Assembly: GCA_043228905.1 (NCBI GenBank)
Contig: JBHGNT010000112.1
Coordinates: forward strand, 1 to 64,000
Direction of reading: 5' to 3'
DNA length: 64,000 bases
From: Azolla caroliniana
Taxonomy: Eukaryota > Polypodiophyta
The notes under the pieces are model-generated. The model was not told the origin of the DNA, searched no databases, and saw only the letters and a program-made list of their open reading frames with translations. Made by a program: the position numbers and the translations under genes. How positions within the stretch are numbered: position 1 is the first letter of the stretch; every line of letters begins with the position of its first letter. Shown one piece after another: positions 1 to 9,401 of the stretch.

Positions 1-1957
1 AGGCTCTTCTTCAACCGGCAAACCAGGTGCTCCTTCCCTTTCTCCACAAATCCTTCCGGTTGCTGCATGTAGATCTCCTCTTCGAGGTCACCATGAAGGA
101 ATGTCGTCTTCACGTCCAGCTGCTCTACCTCGAGGTCCATGCTTGCCGCTACACTCAGCACCGTCCGGATGGAGGTCATCTTTACTACCGGGGCAAATAT
201 CTCGTCGAAGTCCACGCCCTTCTTCTACTGGAACCCCTTCACCACGATCCTGGCTTTGTATCTCGGGGGGTTGCCAGCATCTCCCGGTTTCAACTTGTAC
301 ACCCACTTGTTTCGGAGTGCCCGCTTTCCTTTCAGCAACTCCACCAATTCGTACGTATGGTTCTCATGCAAGGAATCCATCTCATCCTGCATGGCACTTA
401 ACCATTTGCGGCTATGGGCATCACTTTTAGCTTCCTCGAAGCTTTCTGGCTCCCCCTCATCGGTCAGCAACACATGCTCTGAATCCGGAAATCTCCGAGG
501 GGGCCTTCTCTCTCTGAGAGGAAATCTACGTCTTTGGGCTTCGGTAACCGGCTCCTCCGTTTGCTCTTCATCCGAATCCGATTTGGGGTCTTGGTCGGTT
601 CCGGTTTCAGCTTCCTCTACTTCTTCTTCTGCCGGTTCGGTATCCTCACCGTAACCGGTCTCTTGCCGGTTGGGTCTGCTCATCGTAGAATCGATCCTTA
701 CCGGTCGACTCGGAGTTCATTATCTTCTTCTCCGACTCCCAGTCGGTGAGCGTCTTGTCCTCCATGAAGATAATATCTCGACTCCAGAATACCTTCTTGT
801 CGACCAGGTCCCACACTCGGTAGCCGAACTCATCGTCGCCGTAACCGAGGAATATGCATGGCTGGGTCTTCGGATCTAGTTTTCCTCTCTAGTCCTTCGG
901 TACATGCACATACGCAAGACACCCGAATACCTTCAGATGCCGGTAGGACACTTCCTTACCGGTCCAGACTCTCTCTGGCGTGTCTCCGTCCAAGGGTACT
1001 GAGGTTGATCTATTTATCACATATGTCGCCGTCGACAATGCCTCAGCCCAAAACTTCTTGGGTAGTTTTGCATGCGCCAGCATACTCCGGACCCTCTCCA
1101 TTATGGTCCGGTTCATCCTCTCGGCCAACCCGTTTAGTTCCCGCATCTTCGGCACGGTAAATTCGAGTCGGATTCCCTTCGAGCGACAGTACTCCTCGAA
1201 CTGCCCCCGGTTTCACCTCCATTATCTGCTCGAACCGCCTTCAGCTTCCAGCCGGTTTCTCTTTCCACTCTCGCGTGGAGCTCTTTGAAGACGGATAGCA
1301 CCTGATCCTTCGTCTTCAACAGTGTGGCCCACAGCTTCCGGTTGTGGTCATCTATGAACGTCACGAAGTACTGCAATCCGGCATGTGACTTCGTGTCCAC
1401 TTGACATACATCAGTATGCACCAACTCCAGTGGTGCATTACGTCTCATTGGTTGCCTCGATCGGAAGGAGGTCCGGTTTTGTTTACCAGCAAGACAATCA
1501 GTGCACTTCTCCAAGTGCACGTTCTTCACTGGAATGAGGTTGTCGTCTGCAAGCCTCTTCATCCCCTTCTTGCTCATGTGACACAGCCTTTTGTGCCACA
1601 GCTCACCGACAGTGTCGAATGCCACGTTCACTTCCTCCGGACATAACCGGGCATTCATCAGGTACAGTGTGTTGACCTTCCAGGCCCGAGCCACAATCAG
1701 GCTCGCTTTGCTGAACTTCATGACACCGTTCCGGATGCTACCCGTGTAGCCTTCATCATCTAGCCGACCGGCTGATATCAGGTTCAAACGAACCTCCGGA
1801 ACGTGTCAGACATCCCTCAGCAGCAACTTGCATCTGGTTGGTGTTGACTTCCTCCGGACATAACCGGGCATTCATCAAGTACAACGTGTTTACCTTCCGG
1901 CCCCAAGCCACAATCAGGCTCCCTTTGCTGAACTTCATAACCCCGTTCCGGATGCTA
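1..1957 (-). pseudogene. Copia family A0 pol remnant (integrase to RT)
   Basis: This is the 3' part of a Ty1/copia polyprotein, entering from a family B segment on its right and leaving the window at base 1. In reading order it has a GAG-pre-integrase stretch with the zinc motif (LWHKRLCHMSKKGMKRL), integrase core (TDVCQVDTK, then RADNGGE), the NGLAERMNRTI segment with the catalytic Glu, the linker, and the start of reverse transcriptase (KGKRALRNKWVYKLKPGD). It is closely similar to the intact element at 38,088-43,555. It is dead: the integrase frame shifts near 1,150-1,200, and RT has a TAG at 225-227 where the intact copy has CAG. A segment of about 110 bp before the GAG-pre-integrase region is duplicated (about 1,848-1,957 repeats part of 1,640-1,760). 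Confidence 0.9.
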
Positions 1958-3609
1958 CGGCTCCGATTATGCTCGTTAGAGAAAGGAAGTCAGTGTTGCT
2001 TCTCTAGCTGGCAGGCTTCACAAATTTGTGCCTTCCGGCCACTAAATTTGGGCAATCCGAAGACAACTTGTTTCAATTGCAGGTCCTGAAGCCGTTGATA
2101 ATTGACGTGGCCTATTCGCTTGTGCCATTAGTCGATATCTGACTCGACTTTTTGTCCTTTCGCGAACATTGAGGTGCCACCGTCACTAGAGTCGAGGATA
2201 AACATCCTCCCGTCTCTGTTCCCTTGCGCAATAACTCGGCCTTCTTCCTCGATGAAGCACCCGAGATGTGTGAACCGAACCTGCATCCCCTGGTCGACGA
2301 TTTGTTTGATCGACACCAAGTTCTTTGTGATTATTGGAACGTGTAACACATTCATGAGTTTCCCTTTTTGCCCAACATGGCTCAAGGGAACTTCACCAAT
2401 ATTCGTGATTGGATGCAGAGTGTCATCTCTGGTTGCGACTACTCCCGGTTGCATCGGTTTCTCAAGGTATGAGAACCACTCCTTGTGGCACGTCATGTGG
2501 TTTGATGTGCCAGAGTCGGCATACCACACCTCGTTCGATTTCGGGGTGGACTTCTTCATCGAGTTCGCTTTGTGTCTCGTCACGAAGGCTAACCCTTTTT
2601 TAGCTTTTCTGGATCCTTCGGCGTAGTGCGATCACTGCCAATTACCCTTATCGGTTTGTCCAGAACTTGATCCAGATCTGGTCCTCTCCAAATCGACGTG
2701 CTTCTTCCAGCACTCTCTCTCTCCTTGTGGCCTTTCTTGCGAGAGTACCAGCATTCCGCGACGGATTTCCCATGTCGGTTCTTGTCGCCTCGACTCCCCC
2801 TATTTCCAAAGGGTCTGGAATTGTTGTCGGCATCACTTCGGTGCCTTCTTCCTTGACCCCATCGGCCACCTCCATTGCGCACCGACTCGCCTTGTCCACC
2901 ACGACCACGGGACCTATCTCTCTCTGTGTACAACATCTTGTTGTCGGCATGTGTGCTGATCAATGCACCCACGTGGTTCTCCTCTATAAGGAGCATCGAC
3001 TATAGGTCGAAAAATGTCGGTGTATTCTCCCGTGTACACAGAGCAATTCAGAACGCTCTGAACTTCGACGCCAGTCCCCCGAGACAGATATGCACCATCT
3101 TACCTTCCTCGACGTTCACATCGATGGAGGCTAAGGAGTCGCATATATCTTTGATCTTTGAGGTGTAATCAGCCACCGAAAAGTCATGTTGTTGTAAGTT
3201 GCTCAGATCCTATCGGAGTTGAAGCTTCTTGGTTGTGTTGCTTGCGGCGAAAATCTTCTTCAGATTTCCCCAAGCATCTTTCAGCGTTTTTGCATCCCGA
3301 ATGTAGCGTAGGAGTTGTTCGCCCACACAAGACACGAAGCAGTACATTACTCTGCTCGCCGACTATTCCCATGCCGGGAAATCTTTGTGTGTCGATTTGG
3401 GTGTTGTGTCATTAGCTCCGTCGACATAGCTCCAGAACTATGCCCGAGCACGTACTGGTGCATCTTGTAGGACCAAGACGCATAGTTTTTTCTGTTGACC
3501 TTCTCCGTCGGAATTGAGCCAGCCATGCCTCTATCCGTTGGTTTTACTTGTTCTTCTTGGGTGGTTTTCCTTTCAAGCTATGTCGGCTGTAGAGGTTCTC
3601 AACCCTCGC
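1958..3609 (-). pseudogene. Copia family B1 gag-protease remnant
   Basis: This is the 5' half of a second copia family on the minus strand. From right to left it has a decayed gag, a degenerate zinc knuckle (CWYSRKKGHKERE, about 2,720-2,760), the protease with motif DSGTSNHMT (about 2,500), and the GAG-pre-integrase region (WHKRIGHVNYQRLQ, CEACQLEKQH) near 1,990-2,115. Related copies lie at 31.4-34.6 kb and 61.4-64 kb. Several stops and frame changes break it. It has a normal primer-binding site and 5' LTR on its right. On its left it changes to family A sequence at about 1,957, inside the region just before integrase. Confidence 0.85.
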
Positions 3610-3621
3610 GCTCTGATACCA
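3610..3621 (-). other. Primer-binding site of copia B1
   Basis: On the minus strand this reads TGGTATCAGAGC, the standard copia primer-binding site complementary to the 3' end of initiator-methionine tRNA. It starts directly after the CA end of the LTR on its right. Confidence 0.9.
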
Positions 3622-4286
3622 TGTAAAGAATAACATGCGGAAGCAAGTAGAAAACCGAACACAGAAAATATGCAGGTTTAATGGAGAGCTTGAATATACA
3701 TAGTATGCGGGAGAGACAGAGAGAGAGAGAAGACACGCAGAAAATCCAAAACAAAATAATACTCAATCTGTACATAGGATGTGCTTAGTGAGCACTTTTA
3801 TACAAGTCCATACAGACTTATAGAAGTACTAACACGTACTTCAATGCTCATAACTGGGCTCTACACTAACTCCCAAAATATATTCCTATGCGGAATATCT
3901 TTCCAATGGCCTCGCGGTTTACGCACCTCTACGGCTTCTCATTACGCACTTGTTTACGTACCGGTCCGGCCTAACCGATCGGTCCCAACCGATCCGGTTC
4001 TCGGCTTGCACAACCGATCTGGCCAATGTTGGGCTTGTATCTCAACAATGGGACTATGGTCGAAGATTGGAGTAGGTCTACTTTGCTGAACGAATAAGAG
4101 GTTAGTCTCCATACCAGATACTTCGGTATTTCTAGAATGGTTGTTACACACATAGACACTGTAATTGTTAACCTACTGACGGCCAACAACTGTAACCGAC
4201 ACACGCAATAGATCGGACGTTCAACTCTGAATGTTTTGTCAAGAAGATCATGGTGGAGAGATGGGTTAATCGACACTAATTCAACA
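3622..4286 (-). repeat. 5' LTR of copia B1
   Basis: The left edge (TG on the plus strand) directly abuts the primer-binding site. The right edge is proposed where the minus strand would start TGTTGAATTAG. It contains a GA-rich tract at 3,713-3,732 and a minus-strand TATA box at 3,795-3,802. No second LTR is in view, so the outer edge is inferred from the TG...CA rule only. Confidence 0.6.
3795..3802 (-). promoter_or_regulatory. TATA box of copia B1 LTR
   Basis: The minus strand reads TATAAAAG about 175 bp before the LTR end, where an LTR promoter is expected. Confidence 0.5.
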
Positions 4287-4369
4287 CTAAGAGAATAGTT
4301 GCATGGAGATTAGTCATTACGATTTATACTCAGCTAAAATTACCTGAATTACTATATTTTTTATACTCG

Positions 4370-5510
4370 GCTAAAATTACATTTTGAAATCTGTCCTTTC
4401 ATACTGCTCGGCCTCGACTCTAACTCCGACTTGTTGACCTTTGTCCCTTGCTAGCCGACCGGCTAACACATGGCACCCCTGTGGGACAATGCCTTGCACG
4501 GTCGAACCCCGCCCTTTACTCCTGGTCTTCCTCTTTTGCATCGTCGATCGGGTCGTCGTCGTCACTTCCACTCGCATCCTCATTTAGTATGTCAAACAAA
4601 TTCAACTCCTTTCTACTTGAACTTTGGCTTCGGATGGATGTGGTTGTGTGTCCGTGTGAAACTCTTCTTCAAGCCTCCGGGTCGATTCTGCTTCCGCCTC
4701 AAATTGCCGAACCGCGCCTCGCCATATACCATCGGCTCCTTTATGATACAACGTTTCCTTGAGTAAACAGAAATTCTGAATCCGAACTGCTAATCTTTTG
4801 TGCTCGTCTAGTGCCATGCCCTCTAGTGCCAATCCTGTACTGAGAAATACTACCATCTCCGTAATCCATAGGTCAACAACTACTTCCTCATAGACTTCTG
4901 TCGAATTCTCAGCTTCAATTTGGAACAGTTGTGCATCCGGAAAATCATCCCGAACTCCTGTACTTAGTTCTCCTGACTCCAATCTACTTAAGTAGTCGGC
5001 TACTGTGTGTTGCACTCTTGTCGAATTCAAATTCCTGTAACAGAAGTGTCCATCTTGCCAGCTTGCTGGTTAAGGATTGTTTCGACAATAAGTATAGTAA
5101 AGCAGAATGATCGACATGGAAAGTAAATTTCTGACCTAGTAGGTAATGTCGAAACTTGTTCACATTGTATATCATGCTGAGAGTCTCCCTTTTTGTTGTC
5201 GAATAGTTCCACTTGGCAATCGACAATTTCCGACTTGCATAATACACTAGTTTATACAAGTTAGGCTCTAAGAATTGCATTTAGGCACTTTTGATAGCTA
5301 TATATGAGGCATCCACAAAAACATGAAAGTCCTTTGCCCAATCGGGTGGTTGCAAGATTGGTACCATGGTTAGCAGTTTCTTTTAACACGTTCGCGTTCA
5401 CAAGTGGAAGGATCGCGCATAAATGGAAGGATAAGGGAAATTTTAGGGGTTTTTCAATGATTTTACAAAACACATTGATACCAGTATTATACATGTTCAA
5501 ACATACTATG
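4370..5510 (-). pseudogene. Ty3/gypsy fragment: RT end, RNase H, integrase start
   Basis: Minus-strand translation gives, in order, the end of reverse transcriptase (FCKIIEKPL, about 5,460), the RNase H opening (ILQPPDWAKDFHVFVDAS, about 5,290-5,350), the RNase H core (YYASRKLSIAKWNYSTTKRE and FHVDHSALLYLLSK, 5,060-5,250), and the linker and start of an H2C2 integrase zinc domain (LYHKGADGIWRGAVRQF, about 4,700). This is the normal gypsy order. It is broken by frameshifts near 5,380 and 5,030 and by a stop at 5,281-5,283. The bulk of RT and integrase is missing. The missing RT start is present on the same strand at 14,497, so the two pieces could be halves of one interrupted element. Confidence 0.85.
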
Positions 5511-5742
5511 AAAAAGGTTAAAAATCCACTATTTTCGTGATTTAGAAGTAACTAAAAAAAGACGAATTTCAAAAAGATACATTCTCAATTTATATCACAA
5601 ACTTCACAACCAATGTTATTTTATAAGAAACAATTTTTTAGAAATCATAAGAATTCAAAACACATGATTTTATATTACTCGATTTGTTACAAGCGGAATG
5701 TAGTTACACTTAATAGCCAAATATACATTCATGATCACTCCT
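5511..5742. other. AT-rich spacer, no gene seen
   Basis: This stretch lies between the gypsy fragment and the stop codon of the DUF7869-like gene. It is AT-rich and should hold the gene's 3' UTR and, if the region is a transposon, its left end. I saw no convincing terminal inverted repeat. Confidence 0.4.
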
Positions 5743-8523
5743 TTACGAAGAATCACTACTATAACTAATATACAATGACGATTCCTCATCATCATCCTCG
5801 GATGTACCAATCAGTGCATTATCTTCGTCATAAACCAAATGGTTTGACTCTAGATTATATGTAGCAAATCTCGTTTGCCTTTGACTCGAGCCACCTTGTA
5901 GACCTGGTAATTTTTCTTTTATTATATCTATTGTTGACTTCCTTAATCGTCCGACTTTTGTAAGTGTGAAGTCGTACACGATGATATCCACATCAGAGAT
6001 ATCAAGGGTCGAGGTGTTACGAATGTTTCGCTTCCTCTTCCTACCTCCCCTTCTTGTTTGGCATTCAATCATCTCCAATGTATACTTACCTGTAAAAGCA
6101 TTTGCACTTCTAGTGTTGTACCAATGAACATTTATAGACTTGATCGTGTTTTCTATTTCATGCATTAGCACTTCTAGAATTTTACCAACCCAAAATTGGT
6201 GGCCATGTGAGTTCTCATCAGCCGGCGTTGCAATCAACATCCCCGCGGTGAGCTCTTGCAAATTTCCTTGCCATCTAGCTTCGGCTGCTTTGGTCATCCT
6301 TGGTCCCACATAAATGTCTCTTTGTTGTGGATGGACCAAGCTGTCATTAATCGCATTTACTAGTTGCTCCGGACTTCTATTTACGCGATCATGTTGCAAC
6401 GACCATGTGAATGGCGTTTCCAAATTCCAATTATCAACAGATACACAATTGTCTATAATTTCTTTCTGATCACTATAAAATACATCCCACCATGACGTGT
6501 CTTGTTGTGCGGCATATTTCTTGGCGGCCTCAATATGCTTTCTTTTTTCTTCTAAGGCTTGGAGCCATGACCGTTTTTGTTCTGATACCAAGTCGCTCTG
6601 CAACTGTCCTTTCTTCTCAATTGGCATTTGCTTAGCTCCATGGACAATTGTACTCGGCATACAAAGTAATAACTGGCAACCACCTTCAGGTTCCCATGTT
6701 GTAGAAGATAAATATTGTTTGGCATACAAAAGAGTAGAACCACTTATTCCATTTTTCTTTATCAAAAAAATGTGATTGAAACTTATATTGTTTAACTGAG
6801 CAAACACTTTAACATTCCCACCACCCCCATCTAATATATATCTCTTAAAGTCATATACCTCCTTCAAGTGTAACACTTTTGGGCGTGGTGTATAAGCATC
6901 ACAAATGACATCAAATAGTTTAGGTAAAGTGAAAGCATCATGCCGAGACAACTGTCTGGAGAATGTGCTAAACATATGATCTATATGGTCATGTGTGTGG
7001 CCAACCAAAAGGAAATTGACTTTCACTTTCCTAAACAATTCTAGGTTGACCAACATACTTAGATAGCCAAATACAGTTGAATTTTTGTTCTCTCTAGCAG
7101 TATTGTCCAATTGAATGTATAGAATAGGGGGGAAAGGTTGTCCCCAAGACATCAAAACTCGGTGAATCACTGTAACTGTTAGGTTAGGGTCATTGTGAAC
7201 ATTGGGGTAAGTAATGAAGACGTGAGGTCGAACAGACCTATTATAAGCCAAGCATCCCACCAAGTGCATTTGAACAAGGCACTCATCATTGACATCTTTG
7301 GGGAGCCTCCGCATATGCAACAAGCATGCCTTCTTCTGGTCCATGCCATCTATCATTAAGCACATGTATTGTTCGGGCCTCTTCAAACACTTCTCTCTAT
7401 GATGCATCGCCTTCCTTCGTTCTAAGGATTGTGCCTCACGATGCTCTTGTAGTAACTTCTTACTCGTATCCTTTTCCATTGATGTCTTTGCACCTTTAGC
7501 CAAACTTTTAAGATTTGCACAAATGGAGCAATACCCCATACGTACTTTACGAGGAATAATAACATTTGAAAACCGAGCTCTCCATAATCTTGTGAATTGG
7601 CTATATGTGATCGACTTATTACGTGAGCCCAACATATCAGATCGATAGACATCATAAACTTCCCGACGTGTATAAATATCAGAAAGATGCATCCTACCTG
7701 TGGTGGGCATTACTTCACAATTTAACTGAAAGTAAGTTTTCATCCAGCCAATAGCTAGTCTTCCAATTGCACCTTTCATACTTGGAACCTCTTTACAATT
7801 GAGAATCTGATCCCCGCTAAGTAGACGTTGTTGTACTCTATGTAGCCGCATGTTACTAACACATAACGCAATTTTGAATGCAACTCTACATATCTGTTGC
7901 GCATGGAAGATATAATACTCGAATGATACTTTGATCCCCGTACATTTGTCAGATACTAGTTGCATATGTGACCCGAGGTAAGTGTCTTGCTCATCACCGG
8001 TCATCGAAAAATAGTATCGCCTTAATTCTCGCAACTTTGATTTTCCAATCATAGACATACAACCACGGGCACAACATATTTTGTTGACATCAAATCCAAT
8101 CTGTTTATCTGATGTCACCAAGCTAAATCTAGCTAGACGAATTCTTCGTGGGATTCTTCTAATATGCATAGGGCTCCCAGATTTCTCTTCCTGCATAGAG
8201 GTTGGTGTAACCTTGTTACAGTCTAATTCTTTGTTGTGACCATCGCCAATGTTATTCAATGTTTCCTGGGCACTTCCTTCATTCTTGGTATCTTTATTAA
8301 TATCGTATTCTTCAATAGAGAACTCTTCACATGTGTCATTATTTACATTCCCTGTAGATGAGCTCAGACAATATTCTTTGATAGAATATGGTGAGTCGGT
8401 CGATAGACAATATTCTTCAATCGAATGTGGTGACTCTGATGACAAACAATACTCTTCAGTAGAAAACGATGGGTCTGATGACAAACAATATTCTTCAATC
8501 GAGAACGGTGAATCTTCACTCAT
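5743..8523 (-). CDS. Intact DUF7869-like, transposase-like protein (926 aa)
   Basis: This is an uninterrupted 926-codon ORF starting at the ATG at 8,521-8,523. It opens with four 13-residue repeats (residues 4-55, consensus DSPFSIEEYCLSS). A Cys-rich segment follows (CCARGC, 150-155), then a helix-turn-helix-like stretch (residues 211-232), a CxxC pair (C332, C335) with a following His at 361, and a core with MIDGMDQKK (D392), LDNTARENKN (D473) and GHTHDHID (H509, H511, D515). These spaced acidic motifs match what I recall of the plant/animal DUF7869 family and suggest an RNase H-like nuclease or transposase fold. Residues 760-803 (FWVGKILEV, VHWY) resemble a small beta-barrel reader segment, and residues 824-832 (RRGGRKRKR) look like a nuclear localisation signal. 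It is intact amid dead retroelements, so it is either young or under constraint. It is divergent from the ParB-methyltransferase gene. The biochemical activity is inferred, not known. Confidence 0.85.
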   Translation of the reverse strand: MSEDSPFSIEEYCLSSDPSFSTEEYCLSSESPHSIEEYCLSTDSPYSIKEYCLSSSTGNVNNDTCEEFSIEEYDINKDTKNEGSAQETLNNIGDGHNKELDCNKVTPTSMQEEKSGSPMHIRRIPRRIRLARFSLVTSDKQIGFDVNKICCARGCMSMIGKSKLRELRRYYFSMTGDEQDTYLGSHMQLVSDKCTGIKVSFEYYIFHAQQICRVAFKIALCVSNMRLHRVQQRLLSGDQILNCKEVPSMKGAIGRLAIGWMKTYFQLNCEVMPTTGRMHLSDIYTRREVYDVYRSDMLGSRNKSITYSQFTRLWRARFSNVIIPRKVRMGYCSICANLKSLAKGAKTSMEKDTSKKLLQEHREAQSLERRKAMHHREKCLKRPEQYMCLMIDGMDQKKACLLHMRRLPKDVNDECLVQMHLVGCLAYNRSVRPHVFITYPNVHNDPNLTVTVIHRVLMSWGQPFPPILYIQLDNTARENKNSTVFGYLSMLVNLELFRKVKVNFLLVGHTHDHIDHMFSTFSRQLSRHDAFTLPKLFDVICDAYTPRPKVLHLKEVYDFKRYILDGGGGNVKVFAQLNNISFNHIFLIKKNGISGSTLLYAKQYLSSTTWEPEGGCQLLLCMPSTIVHGAKQMPIEKKGQLQSDLVSEQKRSWLQALEEKRKHIEAAKKYAAQQDTSWWDVFYSDQKEIIDNCVSVDNWNLETPFTWSLQHDRVNRSPEQLVNAINDSLVHPQQRDIYVGPRMTKAAEARWQGNLQELTAGMLIATPADENSHGHQFWVGKILEVLMHEIENTIKSINVHWYNTRSANAFTGKYTLEMIECQTRRGGRKRKRNIRNTSTLDISDVDIIVYDFTLTKVGRLRKSTIDIIKEKLPGLQGGSSQRQTRFATYNLESNHLVYDEDNALIGTSEDDDEESSLYISYSSDSS
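8359..8514 (-). repeat. Four in-frame 39-bp coding repeats
   Basis: Codons 4-55 of the DUF7869-like gene are four tandem 39-bp units. Each codes a version of DSPFSIEEYCLSS, and a further degenerate unit (EEFSIEEYD) lies at residues 66-74. Ser and Glu next to a Tyr-Cys pair recur in each unit. Copy number is likely to vary between alleles. Confidence 0.9.
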
Positions 8524-8586
8524 GGCTTAAGGTCTAGATAGGGCTCTCTAAGTTATGGGCTTAGGGGAAAGAAAAAAACTAATAAG

Positions 8587-8640
8587 CTCCTCTCTAAACA
8601 TATACTCCTCTCTAAACATAAACTTCTCTCTAAACAAAAG
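8587..8640. repeat. Three 18-bp tandem repeats upstream of the DUF7869-like gene
   Basis: Three consecutive 18-bp units share CTCTCTAAACATA. They begin about 65 bp upstream of the ATG, where the 5' UTR or promoter of the minus-strand gene should lie. They could be regulatory sites or a chance minisatellite. Confidence 0.75.
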
Positions 8641-9207
8641 CCAAATCAATAGAATGTCTATATTATGTAATATTCTATTAATACAATACATCAAAAAATT
8701 ATTTTTAATAAAGTAATTGTACTTAAAATATCAATTATTATATAAACTAGATCTATATAAAGTTAAATCAAGTAAAATATAAAACTAATCATTAACAAGC
8801 CATGAATATGTTGGATTAATGTTAAAATCATTGGCTAATTAATGGCACCCATTTTGATATAGAACGACTCACTCATTGGTTCTTTAATGCTCACCATTTT
8901 AAATATTAGACTTATCAATCATTGGTTAATTTATGCCCACATCTTTAATACACAACATTTGAGAGTCATAAAAATTGTTGGTTTTAGTAATCAATCATTG
9001 GTACATTCATGAACCTCTATCATTGTCTCATTCATAACCTTTGAAGTCATTGTAGGTTGTTATGACTATAAAAGATTGATCAATATGGTAGTTTGACTTT
9101 GTAATCATTAATACAATCATAAGTTTCTCTAGTTAATGTGACTATGGTTACCAACTAACTATCCTCAAAGTTACCAACCTTGGTTAAGGTGACTATGGTT
9201 ACTTTAA
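8641..9207. other. Shared divergent intergenic region
   Basis: This AT-rich stretch lies between the two divergent genes and holds no ORF of note. At 9,134-9,155 and 9,181-9,202 a 20-22 bp direct repeat occurs (core GTGACTATGGTTAC), just upstream of the CCAAT and TATA boxes of the plus-strand gene. It is a plausible pair of promoter elements. Confidence 0.5.
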
Positions 9208-9232
9208 CCAATGTGTTCAATCCCTATAAATA
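9208..9232 (+). promoter_or_regulatory. CCAAT and TATA boxes of the ParB-methyltransferase gene
   Basis: CCAAT sits at 9,208-9,212 and TATAAATA at 9,225-9,232. The first ATG that splices in frame with the downstream coding region is at 9,367, leaving a 5' UTR of about 100 bases. The spacing fits a plant RNA polymerase II promoter. Confidence 0.6.
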
Positions 9233-9258
9233 GGAAGACCTCGTCATATTTCACTCAC

Positions 9259-9321
9259 CAGAGCGTACAGAGCGTACAGAGCACACAGAACGTAGAGAGC
9301 ACACAAAGCACACAGAGCACA
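9259..9321 (+). repeat. Seven 9-bp repeats in the 5' UTR
   Basis: Seven consecutive 9-bp units (consensus CAGAGCACA or CAGAGCGTA) lie between the TATA box and the start codon. They create a Gln-Ser/Thr-rich apparent ORF that I do not regard as coding. Confidence 0.8.
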
Positions 9322-9401
9322 AAGCACGAAAGCGCGATCTCCGCCTCCACTTCCACACGATCAAACATGTCTTCAAAGAGAATCGAGCGCGAGGACTCCA
9401 G

